A DNA stretch of 64,000 nt from JAKZVK01 sp965261065 (GTDB taxonomy: Bacteria; Acidobacteriota; Terriglobia; Bryobacterales; UBA6623): assembly GCA_965261065.1 (NCBI GenBank), contig OZ253444.1, positions 248,001 through 312,000 of the forward strand, given 5' to 3'. The notes beneath the pieces were generated by a model that worked only from the letters and a program-made list of their open reading frames with translations, was not told the origin of the DNA and ran no database searches. The number at the start of each line of letters is the position of its first letter. Position 1 is the first letter of the stretch. This document shows positions 36,717 through 45,295 of the stretch, piece after piece. The position numbers and the translations under genes were made by a program.

Positions 36717-36899
36717 ATGGCAGCCCGCCAAGAACTGCATCGACTAGCGGACACGCTCCCGGATGAGCCGTTGCAGGATCTGCGGGAATACTTGGCAGAC
36801 CTTCACCAAAGTGCTGAAGAGGCTCTGTCTCCCGCGACTGAAGCAGCGGTCCAAGAGGGCCTAGAAGACATCCGTCGTAGTCGCGTGATCCCGCTGTGA
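36717..36899 (+). CDS. Small antitoxin-like protein, orphan
   Basis: This 60-residue, highly helical acidic protein (ELHRLADTLPDEPLQDLREYLADL then ATEAAVQEGLEDIRRSRVIPL) resembles the short antitoxins paired with ParE/RelE toxins. No toxin frame follows in the next 110 bp. It may be a solitary antitoxin left after toxin loss, or a protein of other function. The resemblance is by general pattern only. Confidence 0.45.
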   Translation: MAARQELHRLADTLPDEPLQDLREYLADLHQSAEEALSPATEAAVQEGLEDIRRSRVIPL

Positions 36900-37015
36900 G
36901 AGTACCGCCGCACGCGCGGGTTGTGACCTACGCCGCAGCACGTAATAGGCGCACCAGCGTCGTGACGAGCTGATCTCGATCTCCAGGATCCGGTGGTAAC
37001 ATTAGACGAACCGTC

Positions 37016-37242
37016 ATGGCGGACCTGACAGAGCGAACTACGAGCGACCCGGAACGCTGCGGCGGCCGGCCGTGTATCCGTGACACGAGGGTTCGCGTTT
37101 CCGATGTTCTTGACTTGTTTGCCGCCGGCCTACGCTCGGACGAGATTCTAGACGAGCTGCCATACCTCGAAAAAGAAGACCTGAGGCCGCTCTGGAGTAC
37201 GCCTCACGGTCTGTGGACCACCCGGTTTTAGCAAGCCGTTAA
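37016..37242 (+). pseudogene. DUF433 antitoxin gene with one-base frameshift
   Basis: The first 58 codons give the DUF433 signature CGGRPCIRDTRVRVSDVLDLFAAG and LDELPYLEKEDLR. The current frame then runs into PLWSTPHGL and stops at 37231. Skipping one base near 37190 restores the family ending AALEYASRSVDHPVLASR with a stop at 37242. DUF433 proteins usually act as antitoxins to DUF5615 PIN-like toxins. A DUF5615-like fragment lies just downstream on the other strand. Confidence 0.65.
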
Positions 37243-37286
37243 AGCCCACTAGGTCCTGGGCGTAGGCACTTTGACTTCGCGTTCGG

Positions 37287-37359
37287 TCAGGCAATCGTTC
37301 GCCCATTCAGCCAACGAATGAGTTTGGGCGACAACTGCTCGTTAAGCCACAATCGATGG
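37287..37359 (-). pseudogene. Fragment resembling the start of a DUF5615 PIN-like toxin
   Basis: A short minus-strand stretch reads RLWLNEQLSPKLIRWLN, close to the N-terminal motif (LDEQLSP) of DUF5615 PIN-like toxins, and then stops. The remainder is absent. Its nearness to the frameshifted DUF433 gene supports a decayed toxin-antitoxin locus, but the match is only 17 residues. Confidence 0.35.
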
Positions 37360-37370
37360 GGCCTCCTAGA

Positions 37371-39662
37371 CTAGTAATCCAACAAATGGCTGAACTTGAG
37401 GAACAACGCCCGCGAGAGCGTGCGGCGCTCGATGTCGTGCGGGTCGCGAAAGTCGGTCGTTGACGTGGCGGTATTGTAGACCACGAACAACCCTGTGCTC
37501 GAGGTCGAAAGCAGCGCAAACCGGATGTTGTGCCCGATCTGATTCGTGGTGCTGTTGTACTGGCTGAAGGTTTGCAGGAAGCTCTTCGGTGTAAACGTCC
37601 AGTTGAACCGCAGGCCGATCAGGTCGGTGTTAAAGTCGCCCACCGGCAAACGGATGAAGTTGCGGATGTAACTGCCCGTCCACGTCAAGTTCTTGCCGCG
37701 TCGGTAGCCGCCCTCAAAGTTGAGCGTGCGGATGGTCCCGTTGTAGAAGTCGCCGACCGCCGCGTTGCCGCGCAGGAACAGCGGTGCACTGGGGTCGGTC
37801 TGATAGTTGGCGATCAACTCGTCGAAGGGGTAGCGGCCGACCGGGACAAAGATTCCCGGATGGACTTCAAAGGGTACGTCCAACCGCTCGAAGTTGCGGT
37901 TCCAGGCGAGGCCCAGCCGCCCCCCGTCCTGCCAGCGGGAATCGACATGAAAGTGCTCGAAGCCTGATTCCTTCTCGTTCGTACCCAGCGTGTACCAGTT
38001 CTGAATGAAGACGTGCGGCTCGACGCTGCGGATGGGGCTGTCTTGCAGGTAGTGTGTGTAGCGGTAGAAATAGTTCCCTTTGCGAAATCCCACCCGGCGC
38101 ACGAAACCCACCTCGGGGTTGAAGTTATCTCCCACTTCCAGGAACCCGAGGGTGAACTGGTGGCGTGAGTCGTCATACTCGAATCGCGACGAAAAGGTAT
38201 GATCGCTGTCGCTGAGGCCGGGAGTATCCGTCTTGGCGACAAAGTTGAACCAGTTGGCGAACTCGCCGAACCCGAAATTGGCGTCTGCACCGTAGGTGCG
38301 GTTGTACGGCCTGGAATCGGTGAAAGTCGTCGTCGATTGACGGTTGACGCCGATGACGCCGATCGACGATCGATTGGGCAGCTCGCGGCTGAATCGTGCT
38401 ACCGAGTAATTGTTCGCGGGCGCCGCAAAGTCGACGGCCCGAGTCTGCATGTTCAGCAGACCGATTTGATACGGACCGGCCTTGCCGCTCAGTCGAACAC
38501 CGGCGTTGATCGGAACCGGATTGCGATCCTCGTCCAGGCCGATGCGCCGGGAGAAAAAAATCTCCGCCTCCTGGGGAGAGCCGAACTCGAAGATCCCGGA
38601 GTTCTCGAGAAAGAACGGGCGCTTCTCGGGGAAGAACAGGTCAAAGCGCGTCAGGTTCACCTGCTCGTCGTCGACCTCGACTTGAGCGAAGTCGGTGTTG
38701 ACGGTCGCGTCGAGCGTCAAGCTGGGCGTGAGGCTGTACTTAACGTCAAGGCCCGCGTCGCGCTCGAGCTTCGACTGGTTATCGATTCGTGCGTAGTCTT
38801 GAGAGAACCCTCCGAGCACGTAGGGCAGCAGCTTCAGGTTGCGATGCGTCCGGGCTTCCAACCCCGAGAGGCTGCCGGCCATGCTGACCTGCGCGAACTC
38901 GAAAGCGCGCGAGATCGGCGCCCAGAACGACAGCTCGTTGCGCCGCCGCAGGTTACGCTGAATGTTCAGACCCCAAACCTGGTCGGTACCGGGGTTGAAA
39001 CGCAACGTCCGGAACGGAATGATGATCTCGCTCTCCCAGCCGCGCTTCGTAATCTGCGAACGGACCTCCCAGACAGCGTCCCAGTTGAGGTTGAACGCCG
39101 CGGCCCCGCCCCGTTGCGCGCCGCCGCTGCCTCCCGCGCGGGCCGGTCCACCGCTTCCACCGCGCCTCTGGCCGGCCTTCGAGACCTGTCCGTCAAACTC
39201 GATGCCAGTGGGACTCGTACCGAAGATCACCGCGTTCTGGTCGTCGTTGAAAGTGTCGAGCAGAATCAGGACGGAGTCGGTGTCGTCAAGCTCCGCGTCC
39301 CGCCGGTTTTGCGTGACGACGATGTTCTCAGGCTGTGAGTCGAAGCAAATGATGCCGATATACAAGTGACGGTCGTCGAAGCCGATACGGACTTCGGTCT
39401 TCTCGGCCGAAACCTCACCCTCGTCCGGGTTCTGCTGGGTGAAATCGGTCGTGACGTCCAACTCTTGCCAGAGAGGCTCGATCACGAGACCGTCGAACTT
39501 CGGGGGCTCGCTGAGCCTGCCGGCACGCAGGTTTCGGTCGACCCGCTCCTGCGCTAAGGCGGCGGGGCCGACCCCGAATGCTATACACAGCGCCGCGACG
39601 CACCACGGCACAATGCACATCGGCGCTAGGCCGCTAGACGCAACCAAACGATTCCATTTCAT
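37371..39662 (-). CDS. DUF5916 outer-membrane protein with CBM9-like N-terminal domain
   Basis: This protein of about 763 residues starts at ATG 39662 with a signal peptide (VPWCVAALCIAFGVGPAALA). An N-terminal CBM9-like carbohydrate-binding domain spans about 35-230 (PKFDGLVIEPLWQELD, ASEIIIPF-type strands). A long DUF5916 region rich in alternating aromatic strands follows (FFPEKRPFFLENSGIFEFG), ending with a terminal aromatic residue (LLDY), as in outer-membrane beta-barrels. A glycine/arginine-rich linker (QRRGGSGGPARAGGSGG) interrupts the binding domain. The family is common in Acidobacteriota and Bacteroidota. Ligand unknown, possibly polysaccharide. Confidence 0.85.
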   Translation of the reverse strand: MKWNRLVASSGLAPMCIVPWCVAALCIAFGVGPAALAQERVDRNLRAGRLSEPPKFDGLVIEPLWQELDVTTDFTQQNPDEGEVSAEKTEVRIGFDDRHLYIGIICFDSQPENIVVTQNRRDAELDDTDSVLILLDTFNDDQNAVIFGTSPTGIEFDGQVSKAGQRRGGSGGPARAGGSGGAQRGGAAAFNLNWDAVWEVRSQITKRGWESEIIIPFRTLRFNPGTDQVWGLNIQRNLRRRNELSFWAPISRAFEFAQVSMAGSLSGLEARTHRNLKLLPYVLGGFSQDYARIDNQSKLERDAGLDVKYSLTPSLTLDATVNTDFAQVEVDDEQVNLTRFDLFFPEKRPFFLENSGIFEFGSPQEAEIFFSRRIGLDEDRNPVPINAGVRLSGKAGPYQIGLLNMQTRAVDFAAPANNYSVARFSRELPNRSSIGVIGVNRQSTTTFTDSRPYNRTYGADANFGFGEFANWFNFVAKTDTPGLSDSDHTFSSRFEYDDSRHQFTLGFLEVGDNFNPEVGFVRRVGFRKGNYFYRYTHYLQDSPIRSVEPHVFIQNWYTLGTNEKESGFEHFHVDSRWQDGGRLGLAWNRNFERLDVPFEVHPGIFVPVGRYPFDELIANYQTDPSAPLFLRGNAAVGDFYNGTIRTLNFEGGYRRGKNLTWTGSYIRNFIRLPVGDFNTDLIGLRFNWTFTPKSFLQTFSQYNSTTNQIGHNIRFALLSTSSTGLFVVYNTATSTTDFRDPHDIERRTLSRALFLKFSHLLDY

Positions 39663-39844
39663 TTGCTGCCGATCAGACCCCGAAACGGCCGGCCCCGGCA
39701 TGGCCGGCCCCCCGGGAAGCTATCAGGGGGAACCGTCAGGGCGGACCGAATAGCCCACCATTGTAAAGGAGAGTGGGCCTGCTTCAACTCGTGCCGCCTT
39801 TGGGTCCCTTGTCCGGCCCCGAGGCCCTAGGATAGACTTCGACC

Positions 39845-40555
39845 ATGGCAGACGAAAAACACGGTCTTCGCACCCTCGCCATCGACGTCGGCGGAACCGG
39901 CCTAAAAATGATCGTGCTCGATGAAGCCGGTGAGCCGATTACCGAGAGAAGCCGCCGTCCGACTCCCGACAAAGCGACGCCGAAAGCGGTGCTCGACGTC
40001 CTGCGATCGATGATGGGCAAGCATGGGGAATTCGACCGCGTTTCCGTCGGCTTTCCCGGCGTGATCGACGAGGGCGTTACTCACACCGCGGTCAACCTGC
40101 ATAAGGACTGGGACGGCTTCAACCTCGTCGAAGCGTTGGGGAAGATCGCCGGCAAGCCGACCCGTGTCACCAACGACGCCGACATGCAGGGTCTCGGCGT
40201 GATTGAGGGCAGGGGCGTTGAGCTGGTGATCACGCTCGGCACCGGCATCGGCACGGCCCTCTACGTGAACGGCCACACGGTTTCGAACCTTGAGTTCGGG
40301 CATCACCCGTTCCAAAAAGACAAGACCTACGAAGAACGCTTGGGCGACGCGGTCCTCAAGGAAATCGGTAAAAAGAAGTGGAACCAGCGTCTGCAAAGGG
40401 CGGTCCGGATTCTGCAGCGGGTCTTCAATTTCCGCACCCTCTACCTCGGCGGCGGCAATGCCAGGAAAATCGACTTCGAGCTGCCCGACAACGTCAAGGT
40501 CGTGCCCAACATCGCCGGCCTGCTCGGCGGGATCGCGCTCTGGAGAGAACCGTAG
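39845..40555 (+). CDS. ppgK: ROK-family polyphosphate glucokinase-like kinase
   Basis: This 236-residue protein matches PPGK in size and motifs. The phosphate-1 motif is LAIDVGGTGLKM, GFPGVID follows, then the catalytic NDADMQG and the ATP-site LGTGIGTALYVNG. LEFGHHPF is characteristic of polyphosphate glucokinases. It would phosphorylate glucose with polyphosphate and/or ATP. The usual ROK zinc cysteine cluster is absent, as in PPGK. Its stop overlaps the GTG of the following amidohydrolase gene (TAGTG), so the two are translationally coupled. Confidence 0.82.
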   Translation: MADEKHGLRTLAIDVGGTGLKMIVLDEAGEPITERSRRPTPDKATPKAVLDVLRSMMGKHGEFDRVSVGFPGVIDEGVTHTAVNLHKDWDGFNLVEALGKIAGKPTRVTNDADMQGLGVIEGRGVELVITLGTGIGTALYVNGHTVSNLEFGHHPFQKDKTYEERLGDAVLKEIGKKKWNQRLQRAVRILQRVFNFRTLYLGGGNARKIDFELPDNVKVVPNIAGLLGGIALWREP

Positions 40556-41388
40556 TGCTGATCATCGACTGCCACGCCCACATCACCTCGTCGGACGAAG
40601 AACGCTATCCGCCGAAAGACAATCCCTATCGCGTTCCCGGCGGCAAAGGCTCGCTCGACGATCTACGCAAAGTAAGCCTCGAGAACGGTGTCAGCGCCGT
40701 GCGCGCTGTGCACACCGTCTCTTTCTATGCCTACGACAACCGATATCTGTGCGATGCGACGAAGCTAAATCCCGATTGGGTATCCGGGGTGTGCACGCTC
40801 GAGCCCGACGATCCGCACAGCCCTGGGCTGCTCGAACAGTTCGTGCGCGAGTACGGGGTCAAGACGCTCCGCAGCACGCCCGGCGACTCGCGAACCACGT
40901 TCGACCACGACGGCGTGCGCAAATTATGGAAGACCGCCGCTGACAGCGGCGCGACCGTTGACATTTTCCTGATGAACCTGGGCTGGGTCGAGAGCGCCGA
41001 AAAGCTCCTCAACGAGTTCCCCGATCTGACCATCGGCTTCGATCACTGCATGGACCTCAAGCCCGGACCGCTCTACGACAAGACGCTCCGTGAAGTCCTG
41101 CGCCTATCGAAGTACAAGAACCTCTACGCCAAGGTCGACTTCATCAGCACCGGAACCGAGATCGGCTATCCGGGCAGCGACCTTCACGAGGCGGTGCTGA
41201 AGATCATTGACACCTACGGCCCGGAACGGTGCGTGTGGGGCAGCAATTTCCCGAACGCGCTGTGGACCCCGAAGCTTACCTACGCCGAGCACCTGCGCAT
41301 CTTCACCGAGGCCTTGCCCTTAGGCGATGAGGCGAAAGCCCACATCCTCGGCGAGACAGCACGTCGGCTGTGGTTCCCGTACTTGTAG
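40555..41388 (+). CDS. Amidohydrolase_2-family metal-dependent hydrolase
   Basis: This 277-residue protein starts at the GTG overlapping the kinase stop. The N-terminus IIDCHAHITSSDEERY carries the first metal HxH. Further metal or active-site candidates are in TIGFDHCMD and in the CVWGSNFP stretch near the C-terminus, a usual amidohydrolase_2 ending (WGSNFPN in place of GSDFP). The Asn where the family usually has Asp may be notable. The family includes decarboxylases and lactonases such as LigJ and ACMSD types. Substrate unknown. Confidence 0.75.
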   Translation: MLIIDCHAHITSSDEERYPPKDNPYRVPGGKGSLDDLRKVSLENGVSAVRAVHTVSFYAYDNRYLCDATKLNPDWVSGVCTLEPDDPHSPGLLEQFVREYGVKTLRSTPGDSRTTFDHDGVRKLWKTAADSGATVDIFLMNLGWVESAEKLLNEFPDLTIGFDHCMDLKPGPLYDKTLREVLRLSKYKNLYAKVDFISTGTEIGYPGSDLHEAVLKIIDTYGPERCVWGSNFPNALWTPKLTYAEHLRIFTEALPLGDEAKAHILGETARRLWFPYL

Positions 41389-41484
41389 GGGGGAAGGCGA
41401 TCGAACGGGTCACGGTTCTAGGGCCTTCCAAGGGGCGGGGGTGTTCGTGCCGGACCGCTCCCTGACGGTGACGGCTCGGTTTAG

Positions 41485-42105
41485 TTAGCGGGTTTGTGCG
41501 GCCAGTCGCGCCCGAACAAATTCCACCAATTCGGGTGAGCAGAAGGTGGGTTCGTTCACCCGGAATGCCGGCCGCTGCTTGATGGTCTCGCGATCGATGC
41601 CGGGCCAGTCCGCTAGCCCTCGCTGGGAGGCCGGCAGCACGAACGCGTCGGCACGGGTCAAGTAGAGGCGGCTACTCATCTTGAAGTCGTCCACGTCGTA
41701 TTGTAGTACCGGTAGGTAAACATCCGGCTTCACAAAGCGTAGGACGCTGTTCGACTCCATCAACACGTAGGGGCGTCTCTCGATCACTTTGCGGATGCAG
41801 GGCATAGCGCTCTCCAAGTCGCCCACACGCGTGCGGACCCAATAGACTTCCTGGGCGCCCGCACGTAGAAACCTCGACGTGTCGGAGCCAGCCTCGCGGT
41901 CTGTCTCGCGATCGACCGAAAAGGGATGGTCGGGGTCGTCGACCGAGCAACCGCAGGCGTGGCCGTTGGACGAACAGATGCCGTGGCCGAACTGGGTGAT
42001 CTTGAGGGCGGTCCATCCCAGGTCGCGGGTGGCTGAAATGAGCGACGCCGCCAGCGACGTCTTGCCGATGTTGCGGCTGTGGCCCCCGACGACGACCAGC
42101 TTCAT
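41485..42105 (-). CDS. MobB-like P-loop NTPase coupled to lpxD
   Basis: About 206 residues from ATG 42105, overlapping the lpxD stop by four bases (ATGA). A P-loop lies at the extreme N-terminus (VVVGGHSRNIGKTSLAASL), then a cysteine cluster (ICSSNGHACGCSVD) that could bind a metal, and VLMESNSVLRFVKPDVYLPVL in a Walker-B-like context. The overall plan resembles MobB and related single-domain GTPases. The link to lipid A biosynthesis is by operon position only. The reading frame is intact. Substrate and partner unknown. Confidence 0.65.
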   Translation of the reverse strand: MKLVVVGGHSRNIGKTSLAASLISATRDLGWTALKITQFGHGICSSNGHACGCSVDDPDHPFSVDRETDREAGSDTSRFLRAGAQEVYWVRTRVGDLESAMPCIRKVIERRPYVLMESNSVLRFVKPDVYLPVLQYDVDDFKMSSRLYLTRADAFVLPASQRGLADWPGIDRETIKQRPAFRVNEPTFCSPELVEFVRARLAAQTR

Positions 42106-43127
42106 TTCGACTCCAGTTCCTCGACCCGGCGGGCCAGAGCGTCCAGCTTTTCGATCAGCTTCGGGATGCGATTCACGAGAGCTAGTCGTCCGAGATGTTC
42201 GCGGTGCCGCCGCGCGGGGGTGCCCCAGTAATTCTGTCCGCCCTCGTATCGCTTCGAGGGAAGCAGCCCCGCCTGTCCGCCAACCTTGGCGCGCGCGCCC
42301 ACGTGCACTCCCTCGCCGCTGCCGACCTGGCCACCCATGACGACGTAGTCTTCGACGATCACGCCTCCGGAGAGCCCGGTCTGCGCGGCGATGACGACAT
42401 GCCGGCCGAGACGGCAACTGTGCCCTATGTGAACCATGTTGTCGAGCTTGGTTCCGTCGCCGATGAGGGTGGGCCCCAGAGCACCGCGGTCGACACAGGC
42501 GTTGGCGCCGATCTCGACATCGTTGCCGATCTCGACTGTACCGAGCTGCGGGAATTTCTCGTAGTGATCATCCTCGAGTACGAATCCGAACCCGTCCGCG
42601 CCGAGCACGCAGCCGGAGTGCAGAATCACCCGGTCACCGACGGTGACCTTCGGGTAAAGGACCACCCCGGCGTGAACCACGCAGTTGTTGCCCAGCACCG
42701 ACCCGTCGCCGACGATTGAGCCGGCATGGACCACTGTGCCTACACCGACCCGGGCCTCCCCGCCGATCACGACGCCGGGGCCGATCGCAGCGCTGGGGTC
42801 GATCCGCGCGGATTCGGCCACGATGGCCGTGGGAGTGACACCTGGCTCAGGCCGACGGGGTGGACAGATCGCCCGGAGCGCCTGTGCGAACGCTCGCCGC
42901 GGCTGCACCACCCGGATGATCGCGCCGGAATCGGCCGCCGGCACATCAGGGCGAATCAGCAGGGCGCCCGCCTGAGACTTCCTTGCTGCTTGCTCCCCGC
43001 TGTCACCCTCGGCGAACGAGAGGTCGTGCCCGCCGGCCCGGTCGAGCGAGTTCCCGCCGGTGATTTCCAGATCGCCGTCGCCTTCCAGACTGCCCCCGAC
43101 CAGCTCCGCGATCTGCCGTGCGGTCAT
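42102..43127 (-). CDS. lpxD: UDP-3-O-acylglucosamine N-acyltransferase
   Basis: This 341-residue protein has an N-terminal LpxD domain (MTARQIAELVGGSLEGDGDL) and a left-handed beta-helix of hexapeptide repeats (residues 98-300). A C-terminal helix (PKLIEKLDALARRVEELE) completes the trimer. The catalytic histidine corresponds to His236 in NMVHIGHSCRLG. It adds the second acyl chain to UDP-3-O-acylglucosamine in lipid A synthesis in the cytosol. It supports a lipopolysaccharide-bearing outer membrane. Other lpx genes are not adjacent; a P-loop gene is coupled downstream. Confidence 0.93.
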   Translation of the reverse strand: MTARQIAELVGGSLEGDGDLEITGGNSLDRAGGHDLSFAEGDSGEQAARKSQAGALLIRPDVPAADSGAIIRVVQPRRAFAQALRAICPPRRPEPGVTPTAIVAESARIDPSAAIGPGVVIGGEARVGVGTVVHAGSIVGDGSVLGNNCVVHAGVVLYPKVTVGDRVILHSGCVLGADGFGFVLEDDHYEKFPQLGTVEIGNDVEIGANACVDRGALGPTLIGDGTKLDNMVHIGHSCRLGRHVVIAAQTGLSGGVIVEDYVVMGGQVGSGEGVHVGARAKVGGQAGLLPSKRYEGGQNYWGTPARRHREHLGRLALVNRIPKLIEKLDALARRVEELESK

Positions 43128-43235
43128 TCAAACGCCTCCATCGCGCCCGGCTCGGCGCCAACCATCCGCACTGTAGGCGCAGGTCCGAGGCCCGCCCGCG
43201 GACGCCCGCCAAGCCTTTCCTAGTATCGTACAGGT

Positions 43236-44051
43236 ATGGTTGGTGTCCTTCTCCGCAGAGCGAGGCCGGTGGTGGGTCTCGCCGTCTTGGCGGGTCTGTG
43301 TTTCCCAACGGCGGGGTTGTCGTGGAATGAGGCGGGCCATCGCGTGGTTGCCCGCATCGCGCAGCAACATCTCAAGCCCATGACCCTGAGACGTTTCCAT
43401 CTACTCGCCGGAAAAAAGGCCACCCTTGCCGACCTGGCCGCCTGGGCCGATACCATCGCGGACGAACGGCCCGAGACCAAGCCCTGGCACTACATCAACA
43501 TCCCGCCCAAGGCGGCTTCGTTGGACCTCCACCGCGACTGTCCGGACGACAACTGCCTGCCGGTTCAACTGCGGAGGTCCATCGGCCTCGTGCGCCTTGG
43601 TATGCGGGACGCGAAGGCGCGGCTGGACGCTCTACGATTCTTGATTCATCTCACCGGGGACCTTCACCAGCCGCTACACGCCGGCTACCGCCGCGACCAC
43701 AACGGCAACGACATGCCTGTAGTCTTTCGCGGACAGCAGTCGAGCCTCCACAGCTTCTGGGAAGGCGATCTGCTCGCGACGATGATCGACGACGAAGCGG
43801 TATATGCTGAACGCCTCAATCAGCGCATCAGCGCCCAGCAAGAGAAAGACTGGAGTCGCGACTACCTCAGGGCTTGGGTCTGGGACACACACCGCTTGGC
43901 CGTGGAGGCCGTGGACGCCGGCCTCTCCGCCGGTGATCCCAAGGAACTCGACGACGCCTACATCAGCAAAGCGCGAACCCTCATCGAGGAACAGCTCGCC
44001 AAAGCCGGCATCCGCCTGGCCGAGATCCTCAATCGCATGTGGGCGTACTAG
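43236..44051 (+). CDS. S1/P1-type nuclease
   Basis: This 271-residue protein has a signal peptide whose predicted cleavage exposes Trp30 as the mature N-terminus. In this family the first Trp is a zinc ligand. The spacing Trp30-His35 (WNEAGH) equals the reference W1/H6. Other zinc ligands lie in AAWADTIAD, KPWHYINIP, HLTGDLHQPLHAG and LHSFWEGD. In the last, Glu occupies the position that is usually Asp. It would hydrolyse single-stranded nucleic acid in the periplasm or outside. The stop codon is formed at the junction with an IS630 insertion. Confidence 0.85.
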   Translation: MVGVLLRRARPVVGLAVLAGLCFPTAGLSWNEAGHRVVARIAQQHLKPMTLRRFHLLAGKKATLADLAAWADTIADERPETKPWHYINIPPKAASLDLHRDCPDDNCLPVQLRRSIGLVRLGMRDAKARLDALRFLIHLTGDLHQPLHAGYRRDHNGNDMPVVFRGQQSSLHSFWEGDLLATMIDDEAVYAERLNQRISAQQEKDWSRDYLRAWVWDTHRLAVEAVDAGLSAGDPKELDDAYISKARTLIEEQLAKAGIRLAEILNRMWAY

Positions 44052-45276
44052 TATATCGTTTCAAGAAAACATACTCATACAGCAACGGTTCCTGCTAGGC
44101 TGAAGGCATGGCAGGAAAGTCGAAGCGTCTCAAGCTGCAACTCAGCCTCGCAGAGGTGCAGCATCTGGAGCGGCTGCGTGGTTCGCGGACGGCTCCGGTT
44201 CGGGAGGTGCAGAGGGCTGAGATTCTGTGGCGTTATCATTCCGGCGAGACCATTGCCGAGATTATGCGAACCGTGAAGATGACCCGCAAAAGCGTCGGCA
44301 AATGGATCGATCGAGCCCTCGCCATGGGCGTGGAAGCAGCGCTCAAGGATGCCTATCATCGTCCCCAGCAGCCCCTCATCACCGCCGATGCCAAGGCCTG
44401 GGTGGTGCATTTGGCCTGTAACAAACCCAAGCAACTCGGTTACGCCGCCGAACTCTGGACCCGCAGTGCGCTGGCTCTACACGTGCGCCGGCATGCCGTG
44501 GAAGCAGGCTATCCGGCGTTGGACCAAGCGGCTAAGGCGACCGTCCACCGGATCCTGGCCGAGCAACCTCTGCATCCAGAGAAGGTGAAGTACTACCTGG
44601 AGCGTCGCGATCCCGATTTTGAGTCCAAGATGCGGCAGGTGTTGCTGGTCTACCGCGAAGTGGCTTGGCAGAATGAAAGCCCTCGCGACGGCCTCTCGCC
44701 GGAGGTGATCACGGTTTCGGTAGACGAGAAGCCCGGCGTGCAAGCGATCGCCAACGTCGCGCCGGACCTGCCGCCGAAGCCTGGGCGGCATCCCAGCGTG
44801 GCTCGCGATTACGAGTACAAATGTCTAGGAACTTGCTCGATTCTGGCGGCGCTGGACTTGCATAGCGGTCGGGTGACGACGCGGGTGGAGCGGCGTCACC
44901 GCAGTCGGGAATTCATCTTGCTGCTCCAGGATCTGGACCAATTTTACCCGGACGAGTGCACGATCCGATTGATCTTGGACAATCATTCCTCGCACATATC
45001 GAAGGAGACGAAAGCCTACTTGGCGACGCGTCCGAACCGCTTCAAATATGTGCATACGCCCACCCACGGGTCCTGGCTCAACATAGTCGAGACGCTGTTT
45101 GGCAAGATGGCGCGCACATTCTTAAAGCGAATACGAGTCGAATCCTGGGCGGAGCTTCGGGAACGAATCCTGAAAGGAATCGCGGAGATCAACGCCGCTC
45201 CAGTCGTTCACCGCTGGAGGAAGTTCGAGTCGCTTGAGGTCACCTAGAGTGGGTATGTTTTAGTGAAACTATATAC
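44051..45276. mobile_element. Complete IS630-family element, 1.23 kb
   Basis: The 24-bp imperfect inverted repeats begin GTATATCGTTTCA (left, 44051-44074) and GTATATAGTTTCA (right, complement of 45253-45276). A TA dinucleotide flanks both ends (44049-44050 and 45277-45278), the expected IS630 target duplication. The transposase frame is intact. Insertion fell inside the TAG stop of the S1/P1 nuclease gene and rebuilt the same stop. Confidence 0.88.
44108..45247 (+). CDS. IS630-family transposase
   Basis: This 379-residue protein has an N-terminal helix-turn-helix (ETIAEIMRTVKMTRKSVGKW) and a DDE domain: VSVDEKPGVQ gives the first Asp, LILDNHSSH the second and SWLNIVETLFGKM the Glu. It is intact and full length for the family, so the element is potentially mobile. 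Confidence 0.92.
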   Translation: MAGKSKRLKLQLSLAEVQHLERLRGSRTAPVREVQRAEILWRYHSGETIAEIMRTVKMTRKSVGKWIDRALAMGVEAALKDAYHRPQQPLITADAKAWVVHLACNKPKQLGYAAELWTRSALALHVRRHAVEAGYPALDQAAKATVHRILAEQPLHPEKVKYYLERRDPDFESKMRQVLLVYREVAWQNESPRDGLSPEVITVSVDEKPGVQAIANVAPDLPPKPGRHPSVARDYEYKCLGTCSILAALDLHSGRVTTRVERRHRSREFILLLQDLDQFYPDECTIRLILDNHSSHISKETKAYLATRPNRFKYVHTPTHGSWLNIVETLFGKMARTFLKRIRVESWAELRERILKGIAEINAAPVVHRWRKFESLEVT

Positions 45277-45295
45277 TAGCTAGGGAAGTCGCCCG

